Part shown: positions 12,601 to 27,300 of the stretch, piece after piece
Layout of the letters: every line of letters begins with the position of its first letter
Position numbering within the stretch: position 1 is the first letter of the stretch
Assembly (NCBI GenBank): GCA_032622095.1
Contig: CP136066.1
Location: 135,563,917 to 135,627,916, forward strand
Origin: Siphonodentalium dalli
Lineage: Eukaryota; Mollusca; Scaphopoda; Gadilida; Siphonodentaliidae
Reading direction: 5' to 3'
DNA: 64,000 nucleotides
Notes under the pieces: generated by a model
What the model was told of the DNA's origin: nothing
The model's database searches: none
What the model saw: only the letters and a program-made list of their open reading frames with translations
Made by a program: the position numbers and the translations under genes

Positions 12601-15276
12601 GCCAGTTGATCGACGGAAGTCAGATCAAGGCAGACAACAGTCAATGAAACGAATTCTGAATGGTCCCTACGTTGAGCTGCTTATGGAATGCTTCGAGGAA
12701 GAGCTGAGTAGTTTCCAATTAACAGCATTCAGAAAAGCAGAAGCAGAATACAAGCAGTCTAAAAAAGTTGCTGAAGATGCTATTGCTGAGGCTAATAGAC
12801 ACACCCTGGCTCAACAAATACCAGGTTTGTATGCATTATATACTGCATCTCACAGGCGATATTTCCCTATTGTTAACGAAAATCCAGGGTGGCAAAAAAA
12901 TCACCTTCCTGAGCCATCTTGGATTTTACTCTTTGTATGACTAAATCCTTTAGCACGGGCCATCTTGGATTTCAAAATTCAATTCATTATCACGGGCTAC
13001 AGGTCGTACTGTTCGTCTGATCATCATGAAATTTGTCATGGATGTTAATATTGACATGTAGATGGGAACGAGTAATTTTGGGGTCATTCGGCCAAAAAAC
13101 ATGGCCTCCGGCAGCCATCTTAGATATTACTCTTTGCATGACTAAATCCTTTAGCACGGTCTACAGGTTGTACCCTCTGTCAGATCATCATGAAATTGGT
13201 CATGGATGTTAACAATGACATGTAGAAGGGAACAAGTCATTTTGGGGTCATTCGGCCAAAAAACATGGTCGCCAGCAGCCATCTTGGATTTTACTCTTTG
13301 TATGACTAAATCCTTTAGCACGGGCTACAGGTCGTACCTTTAGTCTGATCATCATAAAATTTGTCGTGGCTGTTGAAATGTAGATGGGAACGAGTCATTT
13401 TGGGGTTATTTGGACAAAAAACATGGCCGCCAGCGGCCATCTTGGATTTCAGAATTCAATCCATTAGCACGGGTTACAGGCCATTCTGTTCATCTGATCA
13501 TCATGAAATTTGTCGTGGGTGTTAATATTGACTTGTAGATGGGAACGAGTAATTTTGGGGTCATTCGGCCAAAAAACATGGCCGCCGGCAGCCATCTTGG
13601 ATTTTACTCTTTGCTTGACTAAATCCTTTAGCACGGGCTACAGGTCGTACCTTTGGTCAGATCATCATGAAATTTGTCATGGATGTTAATATTGACATAT
13701 AGATGGGAACAAGTAATTTTGGGGTTATTTGGCCAAAAAACATGGCCACCGGCAGCCATCTTGGATTTTACTCTTTGCATGACTAAAGCTATCAAATGTT
13801 TTTGAATTTTATTGGAAAACATAGCCGCCAGCAACCATCTTAGATTTTACTTTTATATATATATATATCTCTTCATATTGATAAACTAGTATTAGCCATT
13901 CAACTTTCCTCATTCCTAATCGCTCCATTGACTGTAATACATATAGGTTATCACCACCATGTGTGTTTCTGAGATCCGTATTCAAGTCGACTGCCAGAGA
14001 AGGCAGCGAGACTTGAATACGGATCTCGGAAACACACAGGGTGATGATAACCAATTTATCTTACAATTCGTCCCATAAAAATGCAATAAAACTCAATTTA
14101 AAACAGGAACTATTTTATTACGCGCAACACACAACGTACACAATATTCTCAGCACGCGACGTTGTGATAAGTCAAATTCTGAGAAATTCACGTCACTATT
14201 CAAATTCACTTTGGCTGGAATCGGATTCAATGAAGAGGCGACGATATTTTCGTTTCATATGTTCGACATAATTGTCACTTTTAACAGGATAATTGTATTA
14301 TTTTATGTTGCAATCTCCTTGGATAGTGATAGTGTTGGCGAGAGGCATTGCCGGAGATGACTGTCCATTCAGAGTTTTGGTGAATTTTGAACTTTCCGAC
14401 ACTTCGACAATCGCACTAAAATAACCCATTAAACTTCATTTAGAGGAAATGCACTAAATCACGGACTTTTCGTAAGTATTGTGTTTTATATCCTTAACAT
14501 AAGATAAAATTAATTTGATTTTCCATTCTGTATTTTATCGAATAAAAAATGCGTTCAGTAGCTTTTGATCAAGACCGTACTGAATTACGGGGAATTCCCT
14601 ACTTCGCTAAAATAGAAATTGTCAAAATAGTCCGTATTCGTGCGCGCTGTTAACAATGTGTAAAATTCGTTACTTTTTCGATTTCCAAACATTTTTGGGT
14701 GGTTATTTTGAGCTTTTTGGGCCCTGTCTCCACATTTTGTCAACTTTATTGAACTAATTATTGATTATTTTACATTCGTAGCACACGAGTATATTATTTT
14801 ACGACTTTTAGTTTGTTATTTAGACGTTTTGTTTTGAAAACAAGCCAGTTGTCGAAACGCACGTGCACCAGCTGTTGCCATCGAAGATATCCTTGTTGCC
14901 ATCCAGGATACAAGATCGGAAACCGCCTAGGCGTTTTCGCGTGTATTTGATGAAATATAGCTATATTGTAAGATAAATTAAGTTATTCCCTTTCCAAGTT
15001 GAGCTGCAGTGTCATTGACACTTTCATATTTGGTTGCCGGTACTCCAGTAGAGTTATGTTTTGTGCGATATAGGATCGGCGAAACTGCGTATCTATCCAG
15101 ATACCATATCCAACCGATATCATGGTTATCGGCTGATCCGATAAGCCGTACCGATAATCGGCTCACTTCTAATGTGCAGTTCATAATTTGGCCTTATCCA
15201 CGACAAGAAGCTGGAACAATGTCCACATAAAAAACCTAGATTTTGTTCCAAAACTGAACTGAAACTGAATTGTAAA

Positions 15277-15314
<38 letters not shown>

Positions 15315-18300
15315 AGGTCTAGTGACCTAGATGGGAGCCATTTTTTTTTTTTACGAAATTCAAAAAACATGGGCACTGATAATATCTCTTTATTCTTGCG
15401 CTATTTTCAAATTTCATCCCCTAAACCGTGCAGAAATATGACAAAAGTGAGAATTTATTAATGAGTATAAACTGATGCTCCTAACCACCACAGGCCTCAA
15501 ATAACATACTATAATTGAATTTGTTATTTGAATCCATATTCAATCATATATTTGAGAACTACCACTAATGTCTCTACAGAAAGAATAATATATTATTGTT
15601 TTTTACCTTATATCTTCATATGAAAGAATTTTAAACTTCTCTTGATATTTAAGTCTGGGCGGGCGAGTCTGGTCAGTCTGCCAACAGCTAATGACTACCT
15701 TATTATTTTATATCTCTTTTGGGTTCCAGTTCCGGCAAATGACGACGACCTCATCATTGTTGGGGAAACACCAGGGAAACAAATTCAACAAACACGAATT
15801 TCAGCTCCTCCCAGACCGCTTCCACAGCCCACACAGCCAACACGGCCACCACGTCCACAACAGCCTCCAGCCACTGTTATTCGTACCACACTTCCTCCTC
15901 AACCTGTTAGAGTGACACCTCCGAAACCAGCTCCTCCCATGATGGTTCCTCAAGGCTTCACCATGGCTTCTGCTCAGTCATCTCAAGCCCAACCTGTCTT
16001 CAAATTGATCAATTTCCACCAGAACACTCAAGGTGTCGGTGTCAATGGTGGTATTCAGTTTCAGCAAGTAAATTTTGTGGTAAGTTGATATCTATCTTTC
16101 TTAAAGGGACGTAAGGCCTTCATAGTGGGTAGATGCGAGAAATCATTAAACATGAAAATCTGTCATGAAGTGTATGGGAAAAAATATTGAGTTCGTTTCT
16201 ATTTTCACTATAAATTATTCTCCATTAAAAAAAATTTGCATGTTAAAACCATTTTACTTGTAAAGTTTGGGCTGTTGCCATGGCCTGGTATCCATCGTCC
16301 GTGTGTGGAGACGTTCATCAACAATTTTAATTAGCATGGGCTACAGGTTGTACCTTTTGATGGATCATTATGAAATTTGTCATGGATGTTGACATTGACA
16401 CGTAGATGGGAACCAGTCATTTTGGGGTCATTCGGCCTAAAAACATGGCTGCCGACTGCCATTTTGGATTTCAAAATGCAATCTATTAGCACGGGCTACA
16501 GGCCTTAGTGCTTGTCTGATCATCATGAAATTGGTCATGTATGTTTACATTGATGAGAAACAAGTCATTTAAGCCAAAAAAACATGGCAGCCATCTTGCA
16601 TTTTACTCTTTGCATGACTAAATCCTTTGGCACGGGTACAGGTCATACCTTTGATCGGATCATTATGAAATTTGTCATGGGCCAGTGGCCATCTTGGATT
16701 TGACTCCTTGTATGACTAAATTCTTTGGCACACCCCACCTCGCTCAACAGAGTACCAATCAAATAAGATTATTTACAGAACCTGGTATATTAACATGGTC
16801 CATCACTCATAATGTCAAAAATTGTATCTAAATATTTTTCATATATGACCAACGACTCCTAGAAATGTCTTGATAATGTAACAATGCCAAAGGGACAAAT
16901 TCATGCAGTTTATGTTTATAATATATTGTGAAGTGAGTTGTTCAACAATAGTTATTCTTTATTTGTGCAGCAACCTTCTGTCAATCCAGTAAATATGATA
17001 AACTCAGCTGCACAGAAAATCCAGACATCTCAGAAGGGCCAGATGATGCAGAAGGTTCAAACAAATCAAGGTAGTCCTCACCATTACTTTTCTTAACCCG
17101 TTCATGACGGGAGCTGCGTCAAACTGGTTCAGCATTAAATATCCTGTGGCAGTGTATTATCTCATATATATTTTGAAGACCTCTGTCTGTTTGTTTGTCT
17201 GTATGTCTGTATGTTTGTCTGTCATTGATACAAATCTACGATTCTCGGCCGATCGGGTCGAAACTTGGTACGTGTGTACTTTGACCAGGCAGTGGACGTT
17301 GTCGTATTGGCGAGCCCGTGCGGCGCCCGCTTCGCGCATGCGCAGACGAGATCTCGGAAACGGGTGGAGCTATCGACTTGAAATTTGCTATGTGAATGTA
17401 TCTTGCCCCGGATACGAATTTTATCGGGTCGCCGAGCCCGTGTGACGCCAGCTTCGCGCATGCGCAGACGAGATCTCGGAAACAGGTGGAGCTATCGACT
17501 TGAAATTTGCTATGTGAATGGATCTTGCCCCGGATACGAATTTTATCGGGTCGCCGAGCCCGTGCGACGCCAGCTTCGCGCATGCGCAGACCAGATCTCG
17601 GAAACGGGCAGAACTATCGACTTGAAATTTGTTTTTTGAATAGCCCGGACAACGTCGGGCTGGGTAAAGCTATCGACTTGAAATTTGGTTTTTGAATAGC
17701 CCGGACAATGTGGGCTCATCGGCTAGTCTACTATATATTTTGAGAATTACGTATATAAATATATAAATATATGTGTGTATATACTTTATAGAATCGAAAA
17801 CGGCTGCACCGATCGAGACCAAACTTCCCGAGCACCCGTTCTCCACTCTCAGTCACAAAAAAACGTGTTGATAGTTAAAGAGCGTTCGTATCCGCAGTGT
17901 CGTTGATAAAGCGCGTATGCGTGTAATGTGATTCTTACGTCTGGATCCGGGCGTGAGCGTGACTGTATCCAGACATGAGCGTGTTGTGTGATTCTTACGT
18001 ACTTGGGGCTTCCTAGGAACGGGGGAGATTTTCATCGGGTCAGTTTTTCCGCCCGAGGTGATCTTCACCTTGAAACGGGTACCCACAAATGATATATATG
18101 TGTGTGTCCTTTATAGACTCGAACCGATTGAGTTCAAACTTGCTACCTACGGGAAGTGTCATGGACGGGTTAAATTGTGACCCCGACCTTACCTTGACCT
18201 TGAAAATGATCAATTCAAGGTCAAATCGGGTAAAACTGGCGGATTTCGACGAAATTTTACACCTAGGTGCAGCATACATGTCTCGGAAGCTGTTGCAATT

Positions 18301-21300
18301 GCTTTTTTGAACAAAGCCATGAGACGAACCACGCCAGTGGCGAACTAACCTGCTAGTCTTATATATAGGAGGCTCTCTTGCATATATAAGAGAATGCACT
18401 GGCTTACACGGTCAAGTTAATTTATGTAAATATTGTTAGGCCAATATATTCTCTGTTATATGTCACTCATAAGTGCAATAACTCATGCAACAAATATCTA
18501 GCTCATCCACAGTACAAGTTCCAGATCCGAATTGATTTTTTTTCAATCCTTGGGGTATAGATACAAGTTGATGTGTCTTTGCTGTATATTAAATGGCATT
18601 CATACTTCATGGCACCTGGCAGATTAAAGTAGTATTTAGCTCCTTAATTTCAATGATATTCAGCCTGTTTCACTCCCTTGTTGGTTGGGTGTAACATCAC
18701 ATAATACAATTTATCACATAATTAACCCACAAAACCAGCTTCATAATTATTGGTAAGACACATGTGTAATATTAGCGCGTGCGATGACGTCATGCCATTA
18801 TTTAAATAACTTGCGATCGCTGAAGTTTATGATTCTTGTTTTTGATTACTTCGCGTCACTTTGCATTTATTTTATCATGTGATAAAAGGTATCTCAAACT
18901 CGTTCTATTTTATACATAATTTATCAACCTCGTCCACTAAATTCTATTTGAGCCTCGGTAAACCTCGGCTCAAATCGAATTTAGTGAACTCGGTTGATAA
19001 ATTCCGTATAAAATAGAAACTCATGTGAGATCCTCTATATATATTAAACACAATATTCATATGTTGTTATGACAAGACATGGACAAAATGCTTCCAATGG
19101 TTACAGAATAAAAATATTAGGAAATCAGCTAATGTTTCAGATTTATTGTTAGATTCTGGAAGCACACTGAAAGTCGCTGGTTCTCTGTTCGGAAAGCGTC
19201 CTGCTGAACATGTTGATAATAGTCTTCACACTGTTGTAAAGAAAAAAATGGTCAAGAAAATGGCAATTGCTGCAGATGGTATGTTTTACTGTAGTTGAAT
19301 ATTTAAGTTTATCGCAATATCTATTCAACTTATATGCAATAGCTCGGTTGGTGTTAACACACTATCCGAAAAGAGTTTAGACTTGCCTCCCATGCTCTCC
19401 CACAATCCTCTACCGAGCTCTTCAGTTTAGTTTGGATAGCTTTTGTGGTCTGATGCAAAGCTAAATTTTCTAATATCTAAAATGGAGGATGACAATTTGG
19501 ACAAAATGTATAAGTATTGTTCTAAATGAGTCAGTTATGCATTCTTTGGACGCACATGAAGAATGTTTTTGGCACTGCATGTGTAATGCATCTTTTTCAT
19601 GTGCGAATTGTAAAACAAGATAAAAAAATAAAACAAGTGAAAATCAACAAAAATATTTTGAAATGCTCATGACCGTGCAACTTATATAGCCGTTGAGTAT
19701 CACAAAAATCTGATAAAATGTTATCAGCCTCTGCTTCCATGATAGTAATGATGGAATGACCACCACAGATGCTGAAAAGTCTTCAAACAGTTCGTAGATT
19801 CAAGGTCAATACAATTGCAGGTTAGTCAAACAAAATTGTGGGGACCACTGACACTGTTTCCAATCAATTGACACAACCTGGTTTCACTGCGTTCATGGCA
19901 AAATAAGTTCAATTGGTTGACCGAGATTCCGATGATTGTATCTCTTTGCTTGAGAACCCAATGTCGGTATCACAGCACTCCACAGCTGGTTGTAACTATA
20001 TACATGGTCAGCATAAGATTGAACTTACAGAGGTTCAGTGGCAGGACTTACACATAACTGTCTAATACTAATGAGGAGTTTCAGTCATTTGTCCCTGATC
20101 AATTACTATCTACAGGTCAGAATGTTCGATCTAGTGACGTCAAGTTGCCTTTGGAGGGCTTCATTCTCCAGATTTTTCATAATTTGGATCTCGAAATGAT
20201 AAAGAAAGGTCGAGTTAGTGCCTATAGGGCTGTGTGATAAACCAGTTACTGAATACTTTGTTGCAAACATATCAATGCAATCAAATTTCACTGTGCAATA
20301 ATTGTCGCAATGATGCACGTGGTTTTCCACATGGTTTGACCTACTTCCGTAAATGGAGTTCCTCAATAGAAAGTTGGTCAACTGTCCGTAGACCCAATTT
20401 ATTTTCGTTCTCTTCTGCCCAAGTTATGATGTGAATCTTTGTATGAGAATTTGCTTAGTCTATTAATAGAGTATCTGTTTATAGGTCGATGTGAAATACA
20501 CCAGATTAGAATTGTGTCAAATTAATCAGCTTTCCACTTAATTTTTATACACATGTTCCGTCACAATTCTGCAAATTTTCTACTTACAATTACTGTTCCT
20601 ACCAGCCAAAAATATTTTTCTTTAAATTTGTTGCTCTTAGGGCTAGGCGGTATTTTCCAAAATAACATCGCGATTTACTGTTTTATTGGATACTATTTTT
20701 CTTTTGAAAAAATACTGTGAAATCACATTTTAAATGAGAGATACAACACTCCGTGTTTTGGTTATAACCTGGTAGTAATTTACTAAATTAGGAAACTATT
20801 CTTGGAATGGCATCATTGGCATGTGCCCATTCTAATAAGTTCCTGTTTTCCTGAGTTTGCAACAACATTGAGTGAATTTCAAACTTGCGTCTCCTGATTA
20901 CTTCCTTGTTTACTTATGGAGACCCCAGCATGTGGACATCAGCATGCGCATACAAAAAATTACGGAACATTTTTAATGAACTATTGAAAAAGTACGCAAA
21001 CAAAATAATCATAATTAATTTTTACAATGAGCAGTTATCCAACAATCACCCATAGCGTTACCTCTGCAAATAGAATGTCTTCTTGGAGTTCTTGGCTGTG
21101 CGCATAAATATTTACATATCGCATATAGGTACGATGGTCCATGTGACAGTTCGTGAGTTTATATGTCAAAATACAACCGTTGTTGTCAATGTCTGTCATC
21201 ATTGGTAACAATAAGATAAGAGAATGGTACAAGAAGAAATCCGAGCGACCGAGAAAGGCTACTTTCAATCTGCGGTCTGCTGAAGTATTAAACTATTTGA

Positions 21301-24300
21301 CTGTAACCGTCTTATGAGACGATAAAATCGTGGTTGCGATTTATTGAATTTTTATTTTATGCACGGTTTCAATACGGTTTCTCATTTCCAAACCGACTAT
21401 AGTCAGTATATTGTAATACCGCCTAGCCCTAGTTGCTCACTGAAGGACTGGGAACGATCTGTAAAATTATTCTGAACTGCCAATTTCGTGAATATTCATA
21501 TGGTCATATCCCAAACTACATGCTCCAGTGCATTTTATGTTGATGAATTTACTTGTCGAATGAGAATAATTTCTTTTTTCCACCTATTATCAGATTCATA
21601 AATTTGTTATCAAGTTACTCCTTTCTCGGTCATGGTTGTCAAGCAGGGCCCAAGCTAGGTGTTGAAAACAGGGAGAAGTGACTTCTCCCTCTTGAGATTT
21701 TAGACAGACTTCGGCCCAAAATAGGGAGTTGGGGGAGACTTAAGAAAAACATAAGAATTAAAATTTTTAGATATCGCTTTATTTATAACATCAATAAAAA
21801 GATTTAAAAATTAAAATGTTTACTTTATTTAAAGAAATTAATTATTATAAATTTGAAATTTTTGGAAAAGTTTTGTGTAAATATCATTTAAGCAAGACAA
21901 TTAGCAAATTCAGTAGTAGGTAAATTTTTAAATGGAAGTAGTGTTGTAATAATGTAATAGAACATTGTAGGATTCTATCATGAGAATTCTGGTATTATTA
22001 TTTCTTAGACTGGACGATATGTAGGGCCTACAGTCTGAATAAGATGACAGTTTAATTTAGTCACTGCTGAAATGTGGGTGTCCGCTTAAATAAACAAATT
22101 GGACTAATCAAGGAGTTGTAAAAGCTTTTAGTTTTATTTCTAAAGCCTTTATTAATTAATGCCAACATCCATGGTATAATCCAATTACAGCAATAAACTT
22201 AACAAGTTGGACGCACCTGTTACCTGAGGGCGTGCCCATTTATTTACGGAAGCCGTCTCTCCTAAAAAAAAAAATTGCTATAAATCTCAGTTTGGTCAAA
22301 TTTGGGAGGCGACTTCGTTTTTGCCTGTCAGACATCCGACGACAAATGTCTGTCGATGTGATAGCACAAGGTGCATGACTTTTTTATTGCCAACGCAGTT
22401 CCATATCATCATGCATTATCGTTGAAATTTTGGGTTCAAAGATACATGTGATTAGGCATAATAACTGCTAAGACTAAGTCAAGTTAATATACTGACAATT
22501 CCATGTTATTAAAATTCCTTGAATTAAAAATACTAACCTGACTTGCCTTGCCATTTGGCCAGAGTGCCAAACATTTTGCGAGAATCAAGGTGGATTCTCA
22601 TAGAGTTGGACAATATATAAGCCCTGTATTTTATTTTAAAAGAAATATGTATTTTGAATCTATTGTAGATAATTGGGTTCCTCTTGATGAATACTACTAT
22701 GGAAAGTTGCTGGGAGATGCAAATTATGAAGAGGACAAGGATGAATATAGGTTCAAGGTATTTCACCATTTCTTGATAGGCCATTAATAAAAACTCAGTT
22801 CTCAGGCAATTTTGCTCTGAAAATCAGATGAGGGTGAGAGGCTTTTTAACTCAACTTTACTTTGTAAAGTTTGAGCTTTTGCCATGGGTTGGTGTCCATC
22901 GTCCGTCCATCAACAATTTCCTTTGGCTCACCCTATAGGCCGTATCCATCATCCGATCATCACCAAATTTCATGAGTCTTCCGGGTTACCTCTAGATGGG
23001 AGCCATCGATTATTTCCAAAATTCCTTAAAAAACATGGCAGCGATCTTGGGTTTTACTCTTTGTATGACTAAATGCTTAGGCATACTCTACATGTCACAT
23101 CTCTCATCTCACCAAGCCCCATATGGATCTTGAGGGTGACCTCTAGATGGGAGCCATCAAATTTTAGCTCAACTTTACTTTGTAAAGTTTGAGCTATTGC
23201 CATGGCTTTGTCGTCCGTGTGTAGTGTTGGAAACGATTAGTGGTTTTAAGGAATCGACTAGTCGCCAGAGGGAATCTACTACTAGTCGGACCCCTTCCGA
23301 AATTTACCGTTTTGTGCCCATATACGTACATAATTTGCCATTTGTTTTGAGTAACTAACTTTGCATTTTCGAACGCAAAGCAAGACGTGATTTAACACTA
23401 TTTGCCGTGATTATTTGGCTTAATATCACTGAAGGTTATTAGGTTATTAATTTGTCCCAGGTATATGATGTATTATGATAATCAAATTACCACCCAGTTG
23501 ATGTATGTATCTAAACGGTGGTGACAAACACCTCATCGGTCAAGGAAGCGCCACTGATTACGGAGCGGGAGCGCATGCAACAACCAGGAACCGGTGCATT
23601 ATTCTATATGTTTTGTGTAATAATGTTCCTTTAAAATTTATATGGTATGGTCTACCGGCCCGTACCGGTTCTTACTTCCAATCGAACATCGTTGTTTTCA
23701 AACTTGCCCAGTGTGATTGTCACTGATTGACTTCACAAACGTGCGTACATGAAGAAATGCAAGATATTGTGAGAAACGAACTTTATAATCTCCGACAGAG
23801 TCAAATCAAAAATTACAAAATAAATGTTATAACAGCTGTAACTTGGGAAAATATCACACAATTTGACAAATAAACTTTAAAGGCATACTGACATAGTGCT
23901 TCAGTAAACAGGTGTTACATAATTTATTTAATAAATTCTGTTAAATAAATTATGTAACACCTGTTTACTAAAGCACTATGCCAGTATATTGGACTTGTTA
24001 ACTTAAAACTTAATAATGTCACTTCGCAACTCACTTGAGTGAAGTTGAGTCCTGCACACCTGCAAACGCGTTGACAAGTTATCACTCAGAGCAATTGCGT
24101 CACGCCGAAATAGACGTCGCAATAGGCGCCGATTCTTTGAAGTTGATTATCAAAGACAGCCAATCGATTTCAAAGAATAAGCCGCTGCCGCGCCGACAGA
24201 TACATTGAGTTGAGGTCGCCGGGTTTCGCGCTCGTGCATGACTACCGAGTACTGAAAGCAGCAATCATCGCATCAAAGGGACGTACGTCACAACAAAGAA

Positions 24301-27300
24301 GGCTTTAACAAGTTAATTGTGATTGTGTATTTCGATTTCATAACTGTTTAAATTGTTTGGTAATTCGGCAACGGCAGCTACGGCACTGCTTTCGCGATGG
24401 CATAATGGTGGTGGGTGTGTCCCGACTAGTCGACTAGCAGATTTCAGGATCGACTAATTTAATAATCGCGTCGATTTTGACTAGTCGATTAATCGTTTCA
24501 ACACTATCCGTGTGTGCGTGATTCGTCAACAATACAGGCTACAGGTCGTACCTTTGGTCGGATCATTATGAAATTTGATATAGCTGTTGACATCAACATT
24601 TAGACCGGAACGATTCATTTTGGGGTCATTTGGAAAAAAAACATGGCTGCCAGCGGCCATCTTGAATTTCAATATTCAATCCATTAGCACGGGCTACAGG
24701 TCGTACTGTTCGTCTGATCATCATGAAATTTGTCATGGATGTTAATATTGACATGTAGATGGGAAACGAGTAATTTTGGCCGAATCAAAAAACATGGCCG
24801 CCGGCAGCCGTCTAAGATTTTACTCTTTGCATGACTAAATTCTTTGGCTAAATTCTACAGGTCGTACCTTTGATCGGATCATCATAAAATTCAGCATGGA
24901 TGGTAACAATGACATGTAGATGGGAACGAGTCATTTTGGGGTCATTCGCCCAAAAAACATGGCCGCCAGCAGCCATCTTGGATTTTACTCTTTGTATGAC
25001 TAAATCCTTTAGCACGGGCTACAGGTCGTACCTTTAGTCTGATCATCATGAAATTTGTCTTGGCTGTTGAAATTGGAATGTAGATGGGAACGAGTCATTT
25101 TGGGGTCATTCGGACAAACAACATGGCTGTCAGCGGCCATCTTGGATTTCAAAATTCAATCCATTAGCATGGGCTACAGGTCGTACCTTTGGTCCGATCT
25201 TTATGAAATTTGTCATGAATGTTGACATTGTCATGTAGATGGGAACGAGTTATTTTGGGGTCATTCGGCAAAAAACATGGCCACCAGTGGCCATTTTGGA
25301 TTTCAAAATTCAATCCATTGGCGCGGGCTACAGGTCATACTGATCGTCTGATCATCATGAAATTTGTCATGGATGTTAATATTGACATGTAGATGGGAAC
25401 GAGTCATTTTTGGGTCATTCGGCCAAAAAAAATGGCCACCAGAAGCCATCTTGGATTTAACTCTTTGCATGACTAAATCCTTGAGCGCGGCCTACAGGTC
25501 GTAGCTTTGGTCAGATCTTCATGAAATTTGTTACGGATGTTAACAATGACATGTAGATGGGAATTATTCATTTTGGAGTCATTTGGCCAAAAAACATGGC
25601 TGCCAGCAGCCATCTTTGATTTTACTCTTTGCATGACTAAATCCTTTGACACAGGCTACAGGTCGTATCTTTTGTCAGATCATCATGAAATTTGTACTGG
25701 ATGTTAATAATGACATGTAAATGGGAACGAGTATTTTTGGGGTCATTCGGCAAAAAAAACATGGCTGCCAGTGGCCATCTTAGATTTTACTCTTTGCATA
25801 ACTAGGCCTTTCAACTTTCCACATTCCTAATCACTCCATTGACTTTTAACACATGAAATTATTCCCTTTCCAAGTTGAGCTACAGTGTCATTGACACTTT
25901 AATTTATATATATATATATATCTCTCTTCATGTTGATAATCTAGTATTACTTAGACATTTCAACTTTCCGCATTCCTAATCGCTCCACATTAAATTATTT
26001 CCTTTCCAAGTTGAGCTACAGTGTCATTGACACTTTCATTTCAGAAATTCATTAAAAAAACATTGCGGTCAGCAGGCATCTTGGATTTCAAATTTGAATC
26101 CATCGGCGCTGCCTGCAGCCCGCATTTATGGGAGAATTATTTTGAAAGTTTGCAGGCATGTTTAGGACCATCTCTAGATGGGAGCCATCAAATTTGAACA
26201 ATTTTCGTTTGAAAAATTGTCAAAAAACATGGCTGCCAGCAGCCATCTTGGATTTCATATTTGAATCCATCGGCACAACATGCAGCCCGCATTTATTGGA
26301 GAATTGTTTTGAAAATTTGCAGGCATGTTTAGGATCAACTCTAGATGGGAGCCATCGTATTTGAACAAATTTCGATGAAAAACATGGCCACTGGCAGCCA
26401 TCTTGGATTTTACTGTTTGTATGTTTGTATGTCCTTCAGACCACATCCCTCATGCGATCATCACCAAACCTTATATCAATCTTCATGGTGACTTCTAGAT
26501 GGGAGCCATCAATATTTTTCCGAAATCCATAGATTAAGAAAAACATGGCTACCGGAGGCCATCTTGGATTTTACTCTGCATGAATAAATCCTTTGGAACA
26601 CCCTACAGACCACATCCCTCATCCGATCATCACCAAACTCTATATGGATCTTCGTGGTGACCTCTAGATGGGAGCCATTGATTATATCTTAAATTCGTTA
26701 AAAAACATAGCTGCCAGTGACCATCTTGGATTTTACTCATTGCCTGAATAAATTCTTTGGCACACCCTACTGGCCACATCCCTCATCACCAAACTTCATA
26801 TGGATCTTTGGGGTGACCTCTGGATAGGAGCCATCGATTATTGCTGAAATTTGTTATAAAACATGGCTGCCAGCAGCCATCTTGGATTTCAAATTTGAAT
26901 CCATCTGCACACCCTGCAGCCCACATTTATTGGTGAAATGTTTGAAATGACAATAATTTCATCTAGACCTTTACTGTAATGTTTTGGCTTTCCTTCTTTA
27001 CCATTCTATTCATTGCTCAGCAAAAAATAAAATCCTTCCCAAGTTGAGCTACAGTGTTATTGACACTTTCAATTTTTTTCCTCTCGAAATCTTGTATGAA
27101 AATGAAAAATTAGTTACTTAATTTTTATTTTTCAATGCTATATGCTGAATGCATCAACTAATGATTATAATATCCCCAGTGTCCTCTTGTATGCACTATT
27201 TTGTTCCACCATTTAAAATTGATGTTACAAAGTATATAAGGAATGATAATATGGTATTCCAAGTTACTACCCATTTTATTTACGATTATACAACCCAACA

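Larger units (their letters stand above)
12905..15030 (+). repeat. Family 1 element interrupted by a later insertion
   Basis: Six to seven family 1 units run from about 12905 to 13942, starting 80 bases after exon 2. The expected 3' end is displaced to 14981-15030 (CCAAGTTGAGCTGCAGTG with hairpin GTGTCATTGACAC at 15009-15021). About 1035 foreign bases lie between, described separately. Confidence 0.8.
23164..27074 (+). repeat. Family 1 element(s), long tandem array with three 3' ends, split by a hAT element
   Basis: The head TTAGCTCAACTTTACTTTG (about 23166) precedes a hAT insertion (23222-24506). The array then resumes at 24515 with about eight units. 3' hairpins occur at 25885-25897, 26021-26033 and, mutated, 27053-27065. 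Units after 26040 are a diverged subfamily (CCTCATCCGATCATCACCAA, GGTGACCTCTAGATGGGAGC). It fills most of intron 6. Confidence 0.85.

Noticed and set aside
15100-15172. GATCCGATAAGCCGTACCGATAATCGGCTCACTTCTA as a hAT terminus
   Set aside because: It looks like one terminal repeat, but no matching left end or duplication was found, so no element is annotated.
17104-17695. Overlapping frames of 60-115 aa on both strands
   Set aside because: They arise from a 122-base tandem unit rich in CG that lacks stops; both strands read repetitively.
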